Assembly: GCA_020205615.1 (NCBI GenBank)
Contig: CM035171.1
Coordinates: 25,547,741 to 25,611,740, forward strand
Direction: 5' to 3'
From: Panax quinquefolius
Lineage: Eukaryota; Streptophyta; Magnoliopsida; Apiales; Araliaceae
DNA: 64,000 nt
The translations under genes and the position numbers were made by a program. The notes under the pieces are model-generated. The model saw only the letters and a program-made list of their open reading frames with translations. It made no database searches and had not been told where the DNA came from. Position 1 is the first letter of the stretch, and each line of letters opens with the position of its first letter. Below, piece by piece: positions 34,200 to 45,330 of the stretch.

Positions 34200-35162
34200 T
34201 TGCAAAAGGAAGTGACTGCAGAGGAACCTATTGTGGAGCAGAGTTATGATAAGTCTGGGGGAGAGGAAAATGCTCAAGATGAACCTATAACACCAACCTC
34301 TACAATGAACAAAGCTAGTCCTCCAATCCCACAGTTGTCATTCCCCCAGTGCCTGCAGAAACAAAAGCTAGATAAACAATTCTCTAAGTTCTTAGAAGTG
34401 TTTAAAAAGCTTCATATAAACTTTCCGTTTGCAGAGGCATTGGAGAAAATTTCGAGTTACGTAAAATTTATGAAAGACATATTGTCTAAAAAGCGGAAGA
34501 AGGGGGATTATGAAATAGTTGCACTGACAGAGGAATGTAGTGCCATCTTACAGAACAAGCTTCCGCCAAAACTGAAAGATCCTGGAAGTTTCACGATTTT
34601 ATGCACTATAGGGGATCAATTCATTCGCAAGGCCTTGTGTGATCTGGGGGCTAGTATAAATCTGACGCCTCTATTAATTTATAAGAAGTTGGGACTGAAT
34701 GAAGCCAAACCCACAAGTTTAACCTTGCAATTTGCGGATAGATCTCTTACTTACCCAAAGGGGATAGTAGAGGACGTGCTTGTTAATGTGGACAAGATCA
34801 TATTCCCAGCAGATTTTATTGTCTTGGATTTCGAGGAACACAGAAAGGTCACAATTATACTAGGCAGACCATTCTTGGAAACTGGGAGGACCTTTATAGA
34901 TGTGCAAAAAGAGGAGTTAACCATGAGAGTACAGGATCAAGAGGTCACCTTCAATGTGTTTCGGTCAATGAAATATCCAAATTCCCCTGAAGACTGTTTT
35001 CAGATTAAAGTGATTGATAATTCGGTGAGGGAAGTATTTTTAGAAACCTGCATGACAGACCCGCTTAAGGCTACACTAACAAGTGATAGTACTATGGAAG
35101 AGGCCACCTGTGTTAAATATGCTAAGTGGTTGGATGCACCCCAGAGATCTAAACAGTTCTAA
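34200..35162 (+). pseudogene. Athila-2 protease region (320-codon open frame)
   Basis: This is the longest open Athila frame of this copy. It holds an acidic/Pro linker, the PKLKDPGSFTILCTIGDQF block, the protease motif CDLGASINLTPL with D-L-G-A intact, ILGRPFLETGRT and the linker to RT (VREVFLETCMTDPLKATL). It ends at a TAA at 35160 in a Gln-type codon position. The copy stops at about 35373, before RT, so this is a protease fragment without the enzymes that would use it. Confidence 0.85.
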
Positions 35163-35373
35163 AGACAGCTTAAGTCTCTGAATGATCAAGAAGCATCCAC
35201 TTCCAAGGCACAACCATCAATCATAGAACCGCCTGTCCTCGACCTCAAGTTATTGCCTAATCATTTGAGGTATGCATATTTAGGGGAGTCATTCCCTTTG
35301 CCTGTTATCATTTCTGCATCTTTAGATGAATGTCAAGAAGAGAAGCTACTGCTAGTGCTCAAACAGTATAAAA
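35163..35373 (+). pseudogene. Athila-2 linker, truncated end
   Basis: Homologous to 16248-16462 of Athila-1. The match ends after CAGTATAAAA, where Athila-1 continues into the RT region. The next bases belong to the CACTA fragment. Confidence 0.75.
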
Positions 35374-35610
35374 GGATTAACGAACGTATGCGGTCGCTAA
35401 TTTTAATTGACTTGACGGTCTAGCTACCAAAGAAGTCAAACAGATATGCGACCGCGTGCGATTTGCATTGATTTTCCCCGCCAACAAAAGCACCAAAATT
35501 AAATATCAAATAGTGACTAGTTTGGATAGTGATCGCTAAGGCTATTATTAGCGACCGAATACGACGGTCGCAGATTATATTGGTCGCTGATGGACCTTTT
35601 TCTTGTAGTG
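35374..35610 (-). mobile_element. CACTA-type DNA transposon terminus (fragment)
   Basis: The right end reads CTTTTTCTTGTAGTG, the reverse complement of CACTACAAGAAAAAG, the hallmark terminus of plant CACTA (En/Spm) elements. Inside it are subterminal motifs in both orientations built on GCGGTCGCTAA / GCGACCG (near 35390, 35448, 35529, 35548, 35582). This is the layout expected for transposase binding sites. The opposite terminus is not present, so this is a truncated end or one arm of a rearranged insertion. Confidence 0.82.
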
Positions 35611-36050
35611 GGATGCTTATTAAGTGACTACTAAGCGCCATTATGTGACTAATTATGGTTTATATGTACATTTCATCGTGTAAAATATTTGAAGGACGAG
35701 TTCTCCTATCTGTGCAAGGAATGCTTTAAGGCAAGTTCTTTAGTAACTCGCTACTATGTGATAATGTGTTTTGAACCATGTGTTTTTGGTAGTTAATGAA
35801 ATATGTTGTTTTTATGTGAACTAGTTGGCTATATGAATGTTATGTGACTAAATGCAAAGTATGAAATTTGTGAAGTATGTGTTAACTATACAACATGAAG
35901 TTTATTATGTATTGTATGACAAGTACGATGCATATAGAAATGCATATCATGAGATGTATTAAGCATAAGTAGATACATCGAGTAAAATTTATGATGCATG
36001 AATATATGTAATATATATGTTATGTGAAGCATGAAATGTGTATACTGTTC
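35611..36050. other. Unassigned AT-rich interval
   Basis: Outer flank of the CACTA end. It is rich in ATGTGA, CATGA and TATGT words with no recognised element or protein. Copia homology begins abruptly at 36051. Confidence 0.4.
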
Positions 36051-37160
36051 GAATATCGAACGTCGCCTTCTAGCATGATAAAAATAATAGAGTATCAATT
36101 AATTATTATAAGTTTGTTATGTCATCGCAAGGCTTATATTAATTTTTTGAGATATTATTTTTATCACATTTGATGCTTAAAAAGAAATTGAACATCGTTT
36201 TGTTGTGTCACCACAAGGACAATATTTTTCTTTTTGAATATATGGAAGTGCTATGTTGGATATAACTTGGATAATTTTGATTCAGATGTGCAACCACTTG
36301 ATCAAAATAATCTAAGAGAGAAAACTAAAAAGGAGTTACATGATGATGTAATTGACAAGAGTTGTCTAACTATTTATTTATATATAGTTTGTCGTGTCAC
36401 CACAAGGCTATATATATATATATATTTGAAATGAGATCCTTATTCCCACTAGCAAATCTTTAATTAGATTTTGTCGAACTATATAAATAAGGGTAATATA
36501 GTTTGAAGAAAATAGTGGGAGATACCAATATAAAACAAGTCCTAATTTATCTTGGTAATTAATTAATAAAAGAATGTATGATATAAGTAGGATGCTCCTA
36601 CTATACTCTTGCACATTAATTAGTTGATGGCGAGGAAATTAGTACTGATAAATATCAGATATCTAAAGAGCTCTTCCGATCTAGAATGACTAATTACACT
36701 ACAATACAGACACGTGTTGTAAACATGATCAATTTGATTGAACATTTTGAACAACATATTTTATCATGGATGGAGAGTTGAGTCAAGATTTGATCTTGCA
36801 ATCACTCCCGGACTCCTTCTCACAATTTTTATTAATTTTTCATATGAACAAGCTAGATATTAGCCTCGCTAATTTACTTAACATGTTGAAAAATGCTGAG
36901 AGTCACTTTCCAACCAAGAAAGACCAAGTCTTACTGGTAAGGGCCAAATGATCTTCTAAAAAAAGAATGATTCAAAGAAGGTAAGTAAAAAGGAAAAAAC
37001 AAAGGATAATAAGAACAAAAATGATACGGATAGCAAAGGAGTTTGCTTCCATTGAAATAAGCCTGGACAATGGAAAAAAAACTGTGAGAAACATCTTGCA
37101 GAGTCTAACCAGAAGAAGCTTAGTGAAACTTCAGTTACATATACAAGTTTGCTCATGATT
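36051..37160 (+). mobile_element. Inverted copia fragment (leader and gag, plus orientation)
   Basis: From GAATATCGAACGTCGCC onward the sequence is the reverse complement of the copia leader and gag seen at 49610-50710. It contains the reversed TGTGGTGACAC motif (TGTGTCACCACAAGG near 36205 and 36393) and (TA)n at 36412-36426. It ends near 37160 within gag, where it meets a copia LTR of opposite orientation. Confidence 0.85.
36766..37100 (+). pseudogene. Copia gag C-terminal fragment
   Basis: A 61-codon frame (36766-36951) reads MDGELSQDLILQSLPDSFSQ and then NKLDISLANLLNMLKNAESH, typical of UBN2-family copia gag. After the stop, the zinc knuckle at about 37048-37089 reads C-F-H-stop-N-K-P-G-Q-W-K-K-N-C, the second cysteine codon having become TGA. 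It is the same locus that reads tyrosine in copia-1 and cysteine in copia-2. Confidence 0.8.
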
Positions 37161-37173
37161 GCAATTGTAAAGA

Positions 37174-38837
37174 ACAAAAAATATACCCTTGAAGATTAGA
37201 GCTTCCTCAGGTACAAGTTCACCTCCAACCCAAGTGTTTGGCCTCTAGAGGTGATCCACCAAGGAAGAAGAAAGATTCAAGAAGATTGGTGTTTGGCAAA
37301 ACCCTAATTTTTTCTATCTCTCATAGAAAAAGAGTGTACTCTCCAACAATTGGAATCACGCCTGTTGTGAAAAAGTCAACAACAACTCTACACCCATAAT
37401 AAGACTCCTCTTATTTATAGATGTAGGGAACCCTCCTTAACAATTAAGGAATTATGTTTTATTTTAATTAATTAGGCTCTCAATCTTATTAGGAATAATT
37501 AATTAAACTCTTTTAATTAATTAGCCTCCTAATCTTATTAGAATATATGATAGTACTTTTATTAATTAATTCTCAAACTCTTTAAGGAATTAAATAATAA
37601 TAATAGTAATAATAATAATAATAAGATTCCTCTTATTAATTTATATTTAATATTTTCAAAATATTAAATAATAAATATTAAGCTATTTAATTCATTCCAT
37701 CACTATAGATTAAATTAAATATACTTAACTTATTATTACGATTATGTCATTTGCTTCTTAAATAATTATTCTTCCTTTTATAGTGTGACCCTTTAGGTTC
37801 TCCATATTAAACCGGTTGTGAATAAATCAATTACAACAATTCTAATCTTATTTAAATAAATAAATTAAACTATTAATTTATTCAAATAAATAATATTTAT
37901 TCTACAATAGGGATAAGCCTCCCTAGCGATCAATGACTTTCCAGATAATATAGATTTTAACATTAATCATAAAAGAACCTTTGAGTAAATAGTTACCGTA
38001 CAATTCAATCCCTCCACCATACAATGTCCCAATTAAATATAAGACATGGAATTACTGTTAAGTCTTATTTTATTTAATTATATGTTTTTCGACTCTTATA
38101 TGCACAACTCCAAATAATGAAAATTAGAAACTCCTTTCTAATTTCATTATGCATTGGCCAAGGACTACTGGGTTGTCATTTATCGAATCACATATGACAT
38201 TTCTCTTCTTTTACTAGAAGTGGTATATTCTTTATTGATCATACATTATCTCCATGTATAACTTATTATACCCAAGCATACCTTTTGATATACCCTAAGG
38301 GTCTTAAGGAATAAGTCAAAGTATAACTCATCAAACACAAGATACTATGATGATCTCAAGTTCAAGGATCACTTGTACTACTATCACTACAGGATTTCCT
38401 ATTGACAGGTAAGTAAAACTCCATTAGGTATTCCTTAGCGAGCCACGTTCAGTGAATTTATTCTCTAATAAACACCTACATACTTGCTTTAGTGTCTTCA
38501 CACAAATGATCATGAGATCAATCATCCTCATCCAATGAGCAAGCAACGTATGTACCAATCTATCCGGATTCATTAATCCCCAATTTAGTAATCCAATGAT
38601 TGGGAACTATTTTAGTTTTAAGCTTTCTAAGAATTTAGATCTCATTAGAATGATCATCATCATTATTCTAAAAGCATTGCTTAAAACTATGGGTTTATCA
38701 CATATTATTAAACAGCATCATGTAGATAATTAAAAGCTTTTAATACATTAATATTTTTTATTAATAAATGAATAATATTGTTACAAAGTATATGCTTTAT
38801 CATCAAACATGATTGGCTTATGTGTATACTACTTTCA
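37174..38837 (-). mobile_element. Copia-2 3' LTR, truncated at its outer end
   Basis: Homologous to copia-1 LTR positions from about 3211 to 4942. The outermost 130-145 bp are missing, replaced by the inverted gag fragment. The inner end TACTACTTTCA is followed by the polypurine tract complement ATCTCCCACTT. A minus TATA box is at 37419-37412. Confidence 0.87.
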
Positions 38838-41391
38838 ATCTCCCACTTGCACTAAAGCCAATCGCCATGGTATCCCATACCCTTCTTCTCTAAGTGACGA
38901 TTATCCTGCTGTTGGATAAGCTTTATTTAATGGATATGTAATGTTGTTCATGAGAGTCCACTATCTCTATAGTGATTTCCCATATTTCAATGATTTCTAT
39001 AATCAAATGAAAGTGCCACAACACATGTTTAGATCCAAGATGAGAATTAGGAACTATTCCTAGTTCTGTTATGAACTTATCATTCGAACAATCAACTTAT
39101 AGCTTCATTTACAGCTATATACTTTGTCTTTATCACTAAACCAACAACTCTCTGCTGTTTGGAATCTTTCCAATTCACTGCACCACTGTTCAAGGTAACA
39201 CATTACCCTAAAGTGGATTTGACGTCGTCTTGGTCAGTCTGAAAAACTTAAGTTTGTTAAGCCCTCTAGTTTTAATTCAAACCCACCATAAATATGATCA
39301 CATCCTTAGTGTCGGTTAAGTACTTTAAGATGTTCTTCACTATCTTACAGTGATCTTCTCTAGAATATGACCGATCAACATCAGGTCTCGTATATTTCAT
39401 TGTATACATGATTGTCACTCATGCGATCTCTCTTTTCAGGAGTCTATGGGGACTATTAAGAGATATACACTCTATAGCTCATCAACATGAGACATCTCTT
39501 GGAGTTAATCATGCTAAACGACTTTAGCATCAAATAAATATACGTTCCTTGGGTTAAGCCGAGCATCCTTTTAAATCTATCTATATAGATTTTTATCCCC
39601 AATTACGGTACTCTTCCCAAATCATTCATGGAAGAATGTTTAGACAACTTTATCTTTACTTATTGTAGCATTAGTATGTTATTCCTTATCCGTAATATAT
39701 CAACATATAATACTAGAAATGTCACGACGCTCTCACTTACCATTTTGTACACACTAGGTTCATTCTTGTTTTTGATAAAATCAAACTCTTTTGATTGTCT
39801 CATCAAAACGAATGTTCCATATTTGAGAAGCTTGCTTCAATCAATTTCTCTGAGTGTCTACAACTCTTACCTCATATTATGTAACTGGATCATCATATTT
39901 TATGATGTGTACCTCCTCATCATCATCTATGATGAATTCATACCTCCTAGGTATCTTCGGTACTATTCAAGATTTACGATTCGGTTGTGGTACAATAGGT
40001 CTATCTACAAGTTCATCTTATTTGACTTATAGTTTTTTGTGGTTCTTGAACTCTTCAAGATTCTATTATCCTCCCACTAACCCCTTTAATGATAAACACA
40101 TTTATCTTAGAAGGTAGCATGTTTCGCAACAAACTCCTTTTGCTAAGTAGGATTATAGAACATATACCCTAAACTTACTTTAGGATGTCCCACAAATCCA
40201 TACTTGTCAAATCTTGTCCCAAGCTTATCCTTTGAAACCTTTTCAAATAAGTTGGACAACACCTTATCTTAACATACTTAGGATTAGGAATCCTTCATGT
40301 CCATAACTTTTATGGAGTCTTGTGGCCAGATTTTGAGGTTACCTTTTTCGTAGATATGCAGTCATTTCTAGGAAATTAACCCTAGAAGGATACTGGAATA
40401 TTGGTAAAATCGTTATGGACCGCACTATGTCCAACAAGGTACGATTTTTCCTTTCAGATACATCAATCAATTATTGCGTATCAGGAGGCGTCCATTGTGA
40501 GAAAACTATTTTAGATTATCTAGAAACTCATTGCACAAGTATAACTTCCTTGATCCGATCAAAGAATCCTAATACTTTGCCAATTTGTTTCACTTCTGAA
40601 TTCTTTGAACCTTTCAAATAATTCACACTTGTATTTCAGCAAATACACACATTCAACTCTTTGAATGATCATCTCCTTTTCTTATACTAATTTGTTCAAT
40701 ATGCAAAATTATTTTCACGTAAGTCAAGTATACAAAATCCATTAAGTAATATTCCAGTTCTATACAAAACATTATTATTATTAATAGAACAACAATTGTT
40801 CTTAAATATAATATCAAAGATTTCATTATCCAACAACAAAATAGAAATAATGTTTCTAACAAGTACTGGAATACAATAAAAACTTATTAACTTAATAGAT
40901 TTGCCCGTAGGCATTGCTAAACTATAAGTTCCTATGGCTAATGCAACAACCTTTGCTTCATTTACCAGACATATATAGGATTACTTATCCTTTGTTTAGC
41001 TTTCTACTTCTACTTGATCCCTTCATAAATCTATATTTATGATAACTAAAACCGGTATCCAATACCCAAGTAGAACCTTGACTTAAATAAAAAATTATTT
41101 CAATCATGAACAAAACTATATTTGTAACCGAAGCTTCACTAAGCTTCTTCTGGTTAGCCTCTACAAGATGCTTCTTGTAGTTTCTTTCCAGTGTCCATTC
41201 TTATTGCAGTGGAAGCAAAATCTTTTGCTATCCGTATCAGTTTTGTTCTTATTATCCTTTGTTTTTGCCTTTTATATTTACCTTCTTAGAATGTTCTTCT
41301 TTTTAGAAGATCCTTTGACCTCTACTAGTAAGACTTGGTCTTTCTTGGTTGGAAAGTGACTCTCAATATTTTTCAACATGTTAAGCAAATC
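38838..41391 (-). pseudogene. Copia-2 pol and gag 3' part (minus strand)
   Basis: Colinear with copia-1 4943-7390. It carries the same RNase H, RT C-terminal and integrase C-terminal remnants with independent indels, so the RT-core deletion was probably present in the ancestor of both copies. The gag zinc knuckle near 41220-41180 keeps the second cysteine (C-F-H-C-N-K). The plus-strand frames at 39628 and 39854 are shadows. It is interrupted by Tekay element B within gag. Confidence 0.78.
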
Positions 41392-42248
41392 AGCGATGTA
41401 AGACCCCAACTTTTTGAATAAAAATGAATTTTCTATAAATATCATTTTTTAATATTATGGAATAAATTTGATATAATGTTATAGTTATGGGTAATATTTA
41501 TAAATTTTGCAAAGTACATAAGTTGTTATATAATATTCGATTGGTGGGGAATATTCGTTTTAACAAGGAATATTCGTATAACCAAGACAATCATTGGTGG
41601 ACCTCATTAACGGAATTATTATCGGATTGAGAAAACGACAAAAATACTTTATGAAAATAACGGCGGAAGTTTTACCATTAACTGTTGAAACACTCGGTGT
41701 TAAAAGTACAAGATGTCTGGCGTAGTTTCACAAAGAGTATTACGGTATTGATTATTGATGCTTACGTGAGAAGTCACTCGGTTTTTGTTCAATTATTGCT
41801 ACGATAAAGAATTTGCATAATATCTCACGTTATTTGATTCAATTATTGTCAATATTTTATATATTATTAAATCAATAATTGAGACGACAAAATTATTAAT
41901 ATTATTATTTGCAATATTAACGATGTCTAGAAGTTCTGTCAAGGAGAGGTTTGGTCACCTAATTGTGCACCAATAGGGAGAAATCCTTATTTGAAAGCCC
42001 CCTCTTTCCTGGGAACGACCTGGTCGATTAATATTGTGAATTATAATAAAGGTGATAAATGTTGTTAAAATTATTAAGGTGATTTTATAAAGTTTTGCTT
42101 ATTTTATGGACCCCCATTTATCCATTTTTCAAAATAATCGGTAGAAAATTATTTACAGGTGGGGCCCATATGTGTTGAAAAACTAATGTTGGAAATGGGA
42201 GTGGGAGAGAGTTACGTATAGGGGAGAGAGTTTGTATATATAAGATGT

Positions 42249-42391
42249 TGTGTGTGTGGGTTATATATATATATATGTATTATAATGTTGCTTTATTCTT
42301 ATTGGTTGATTGATTGACAAATTGTGTGTGTGGGTTATATATATGTATTATAATGTTGCTTTATTCTTATTGGTTGGTTGATTGACTAATT
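42249..42391 (+). repeat. Tandem duplication with GT and TA tracts in U3
   Basis: Two units of about 70-75 bp, each TGTGTGTGTGGGTTATATATAT followed by TATTATAATGTTGCTTTATTC and TTGGTTGATTGA. They sit about 75 bp upstream of the TATA box, where an enhancer-like role is possible but unproven. Confidence 0.85.
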
Positions 42392-42465
42392 GGGTGTGTG
42401 TGAGTTATAAGAAATTTTCATCCGATTGCATAACTAATGCATTACACAGTGCCTTTCCATTCTCC

Positions 42466-42473
42466 TATAAATA
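42466..42473 (+). promoter_or_regulatory. TATA box of element B 5' LTR
   Basis: TATAAATA within TCTCCTATAAATAGAAGCTT, in the block shared by all Tekay LTRs here. The truncated 3' LTR of this element has lost its copy. Confidence 0.6.
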
Positions 42474-44028
42474 GAAGCTTCATTCCTTCATTATTTCTTT
42501 TAATTCTTTCAAACTCTAGAGAGAGAAATTATAGAGAAACTATAGAAAAGTATTCTGGCTACTTCCCTACTCTTATATTCAGTTTTCTTTTACGGTGAAG
42601 GGTATTATTTCTTTTGTATTCATGAAGAGAACTTCGTTATTCCATTATTTATTATTGGTTGAATAACTCAGATATCATGAGCTTCCCTATACTTGGTAAA
42701 ATTCTTCCGTTATTTCATTCGTTATTATTTGGTTGGAATATCACGCTCATGCGCTTTTACTATTTGGACTGGTTTAAATCTTTATTATTATTACATTGGA
42801 ATATCCTTTTTCATGCGTTTTTTTACGGGACCGGGTTAAAATCTTTTTTATTATTATTCTGTTGAACATCCCGCCGGTGCGTAATTTTGTCTCGACTGGT
42901 TCCGTTACTTATTATTCTGTTGGAATAACCTGTCTATGCGAAGTACCGCATGCATGGTGATTTCTTTTGTTATTCCATTCGTTATTATACTCAGTTGGTT
43001 AAAGTTTTGACTTCTATACTCCATGAAATTAGTGTAATATCCTTGATATTGGCGCTTCATCCAGTATCGTTTCATGGAAATATTCTTCTGAGCATTCTTG
43101 AATTTTACTCTACAAAGCAGTATCATGTTGACAATTTGGACGTTATTGGTTCCTTGATTAATTAATTCTTGAACTTGTTTTATTGAATTCTTATATCATT
43201 GTCATTATCCTCATGTTTATATTTTGTTGAAAGTCATCTGTGGCCTATAGTGCATAGATGGATTTGGTATGATTATGACCAGAGATTATTCGGTGTAATC
43301 ATGACCGTAATATTACAAATGATGTGGAAAAAGTCCTCATTGGCCCGTAGTGCATTGATGGACAGTTGTTGGCATGATCATGGCCATTAATGAATACACG
43401 AATGTCCTTAGCCCGTAGCGCATGGATAATTTGTGGTCGTGATACTAAAGAATATCCTTGGCCGTAGTGCAGGGGTGATTCGATGATGTGGATTATTTAT
43501 TAAAGTCGAGTCTCACGTGATAAAAGTGATGAAAAACCTTTTAAATCATAGAAGATAGTAGATTTTATTCTCTACTTGACTCTTTTAATGGATTGCTTGT
43601 TCATTGTAGTTAAACTTGATGTTTGTTATATTTTATCAGTTTAACACTGTTGAAGGCTAATGATAATTTATTCTGCATTATCTTAGTCATAATATTTCTT
43701 ACTGGGCTAGTTGAGCTCACCCTTTTGCTTTCATTGTTCTCTTCAGGAAATGAGAACGTAGCAGGGACTAGTCGAGGAACGGAGTGACGGTCCAGATGAT
43801 AGCATTAGTAGTCCTCGCTATTCTATGAAATAGTGTAATAATAATTGTAATGAGGACTCCTTTTGAGTTTGTATACTCTCTAGTAGACAATATTTGTATT
43901 CAAACTCACAGTTTATGTTTTGTCATAATGTATACGACAATTGTATTATTAAGTTGTATTTGAATTTTGTACCATGTATCTGGCGACTCAAGATGGGTGA
44001 TGTATACCTATTTTGGGGGCGTCACAGT

Positions 44029-44040
44029 TGGTATCAAAGC
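44029..44040 (+). other. Element B primer binding site (initiator tRNA-Met)
   Basis: TGGTATCAAAGC, two bases after the LTR end, is close to the usual TGGTATCAGAGC complement of tRNA-iMet and better preserved than in element A. Confidence 0.85.
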
Positions 44041-44217
44041 TTCGGGATATGATCCCTGGCTTAGATGTGAGAATAGAACTAGGAGGGGAGAGACGGGGAA
44101 TTCCTTCGCTAGTTTGACCTACCTAAGTTTTTTTTTTGGTATTTAATTGGTCGGTCATAATATAGGGATAATATGTTACATGTTAATTAACTTTTTGTTT
44201 GGTGGCAGTATCTGAAA

Positions 44218-45330
44218 ATGACATCCGAGAATGTTGAGAATAGCAATGGAGCACAGGCGACCGTTGATTCAATACATATCAATAATCAGGATAATGTGTA
44301 TCAGGAAGGCGATAATCCTCATACAAACAACAACATTGACCAAATGATGAATGATGGAATGTTCATAGGCTTTATGCAATTCATGCAACAGCAGGTGAGA
44401 GCGGCTCATGTCCAAAATGTAGGTGGAAACACTGAAACTCTTGATTTGGTCACCGCTTAAGCAGTTCAAGGAGTGGGACCTTTGGAGTTTATTGGAGAGC
44501 CAAAACCACTTAAAGGCGGAAGCATGGATAAAACAGATCACCAAGATATTTGATGTCTTGGGATGCTCCGAGGAGCAAAAGGTTCCCTTTGCCGCCTTTA
44601 TGTTGTGAGGAGAAGCAGACATTGGTGGGAATCGGTAGAAGCGTACTCAAACCGCCAAGACTAAAATGTCTTGGGAGAAGTTCCAAGAACTATTCAACGA
44701 CAAGTACTTTCCCGAAAGTATTAGTCACATGAAGGAGGTGGAGTTCATCAAGTTGGAACAAAATAATATGACCATGTCACAGTACGAAGCAAAGTTTTCC
44801 GAGTTGTCCCGATTTGCGTCCCACTTGGTGGATAACGAAGAGAGAATGACGCAGATGTTTTTAAGAGGTTTGAAGCTGGAGATATGTCAACATCTTATTT
44901 CTCATAAACTGTTTTTGTATTCAGATGTTATAAATAGGGCTCAGTTAGTGGAGCGCGATAACGAGTCAACGCAACCAAAAGGGAGCAGCCAGCAAAATGA
45001 TAATACCAGTGAGAGCAGTCACCGAAGTTGTGACAACAAGCGTGGAGGGAATTAACAGGCCAAAAATGGTAACCACTTCGGTGGTAATCAGGGCCAAAAC
45101 AATAAGAATGGACATTTCAAGAAGAGGAGATTCAACAATGATGGAAAGACATCAAGACCAAAGACTTTTTGTTGTTAAGGAAGGAGAACGACCACCTATC
45201 ATATGCTTCAAATGAGGAGGGGAGGGACACATCAGTCCAAACTACGCGATGCCGTCCAAAGCATGTTATAATTGTGGAAGAGAAGGTCACTTAGCTCGAT
45301 TTTGTCGTTCACCGAAGATAAGTTCAGCTA
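44218..45330 (+). pseudogene. Element B gag
   Basis: Starts MTSENVENSNG at 44218 and runs 80 codons to a stop at 44458. It then shifts frame, with SWEKFQELFNDKYFPESI and FLRGLKLEICQHL readable from 44666. A stop at 45053 and another frame change precede the knuckles. The first knuckle (45205-45246) is broken because its second cysteine codon is TGA. The second (45264-45305, [14 protein letters not shown]) is intact and opens the long pol frame. Compared with element A there are two frameshifts in gag. Confidence 0.87.

Larger units (their letters stand above)
41397..44026 (+). mobile_element. Element B 5' LTR (subfamily 2 U3)
   Basis: Runs TGTAAGACCCC...GCGTCACA. The first 370 bp and the part after the TATA box match element A. 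The U3 between about 41770 and 42420 is unrelated to it and instead matches, inverted, part of the minus-strand LTR at 57060-57330. The TATA box is at 42466. A GT-rich tandem duplication lies at 42249-42391. Confidence 0.9.

Noticed and set aside
35611..36050. Possible gene or CACTA coding remnant after the transposon end
   Set aside because: It lies outside the CACTA terminus, is AT-rich with many stops in all frames, and has no recognisable motif.
39628..40117. Long plus-strand frames of 134 and 87 codons with hydrophobic character
   Set aside because: They lie antisense to the minus-strand copia-2 pol remnant, and the matching region of copia-1 does not keep them open. They are shadow frames, not a membrane protein.
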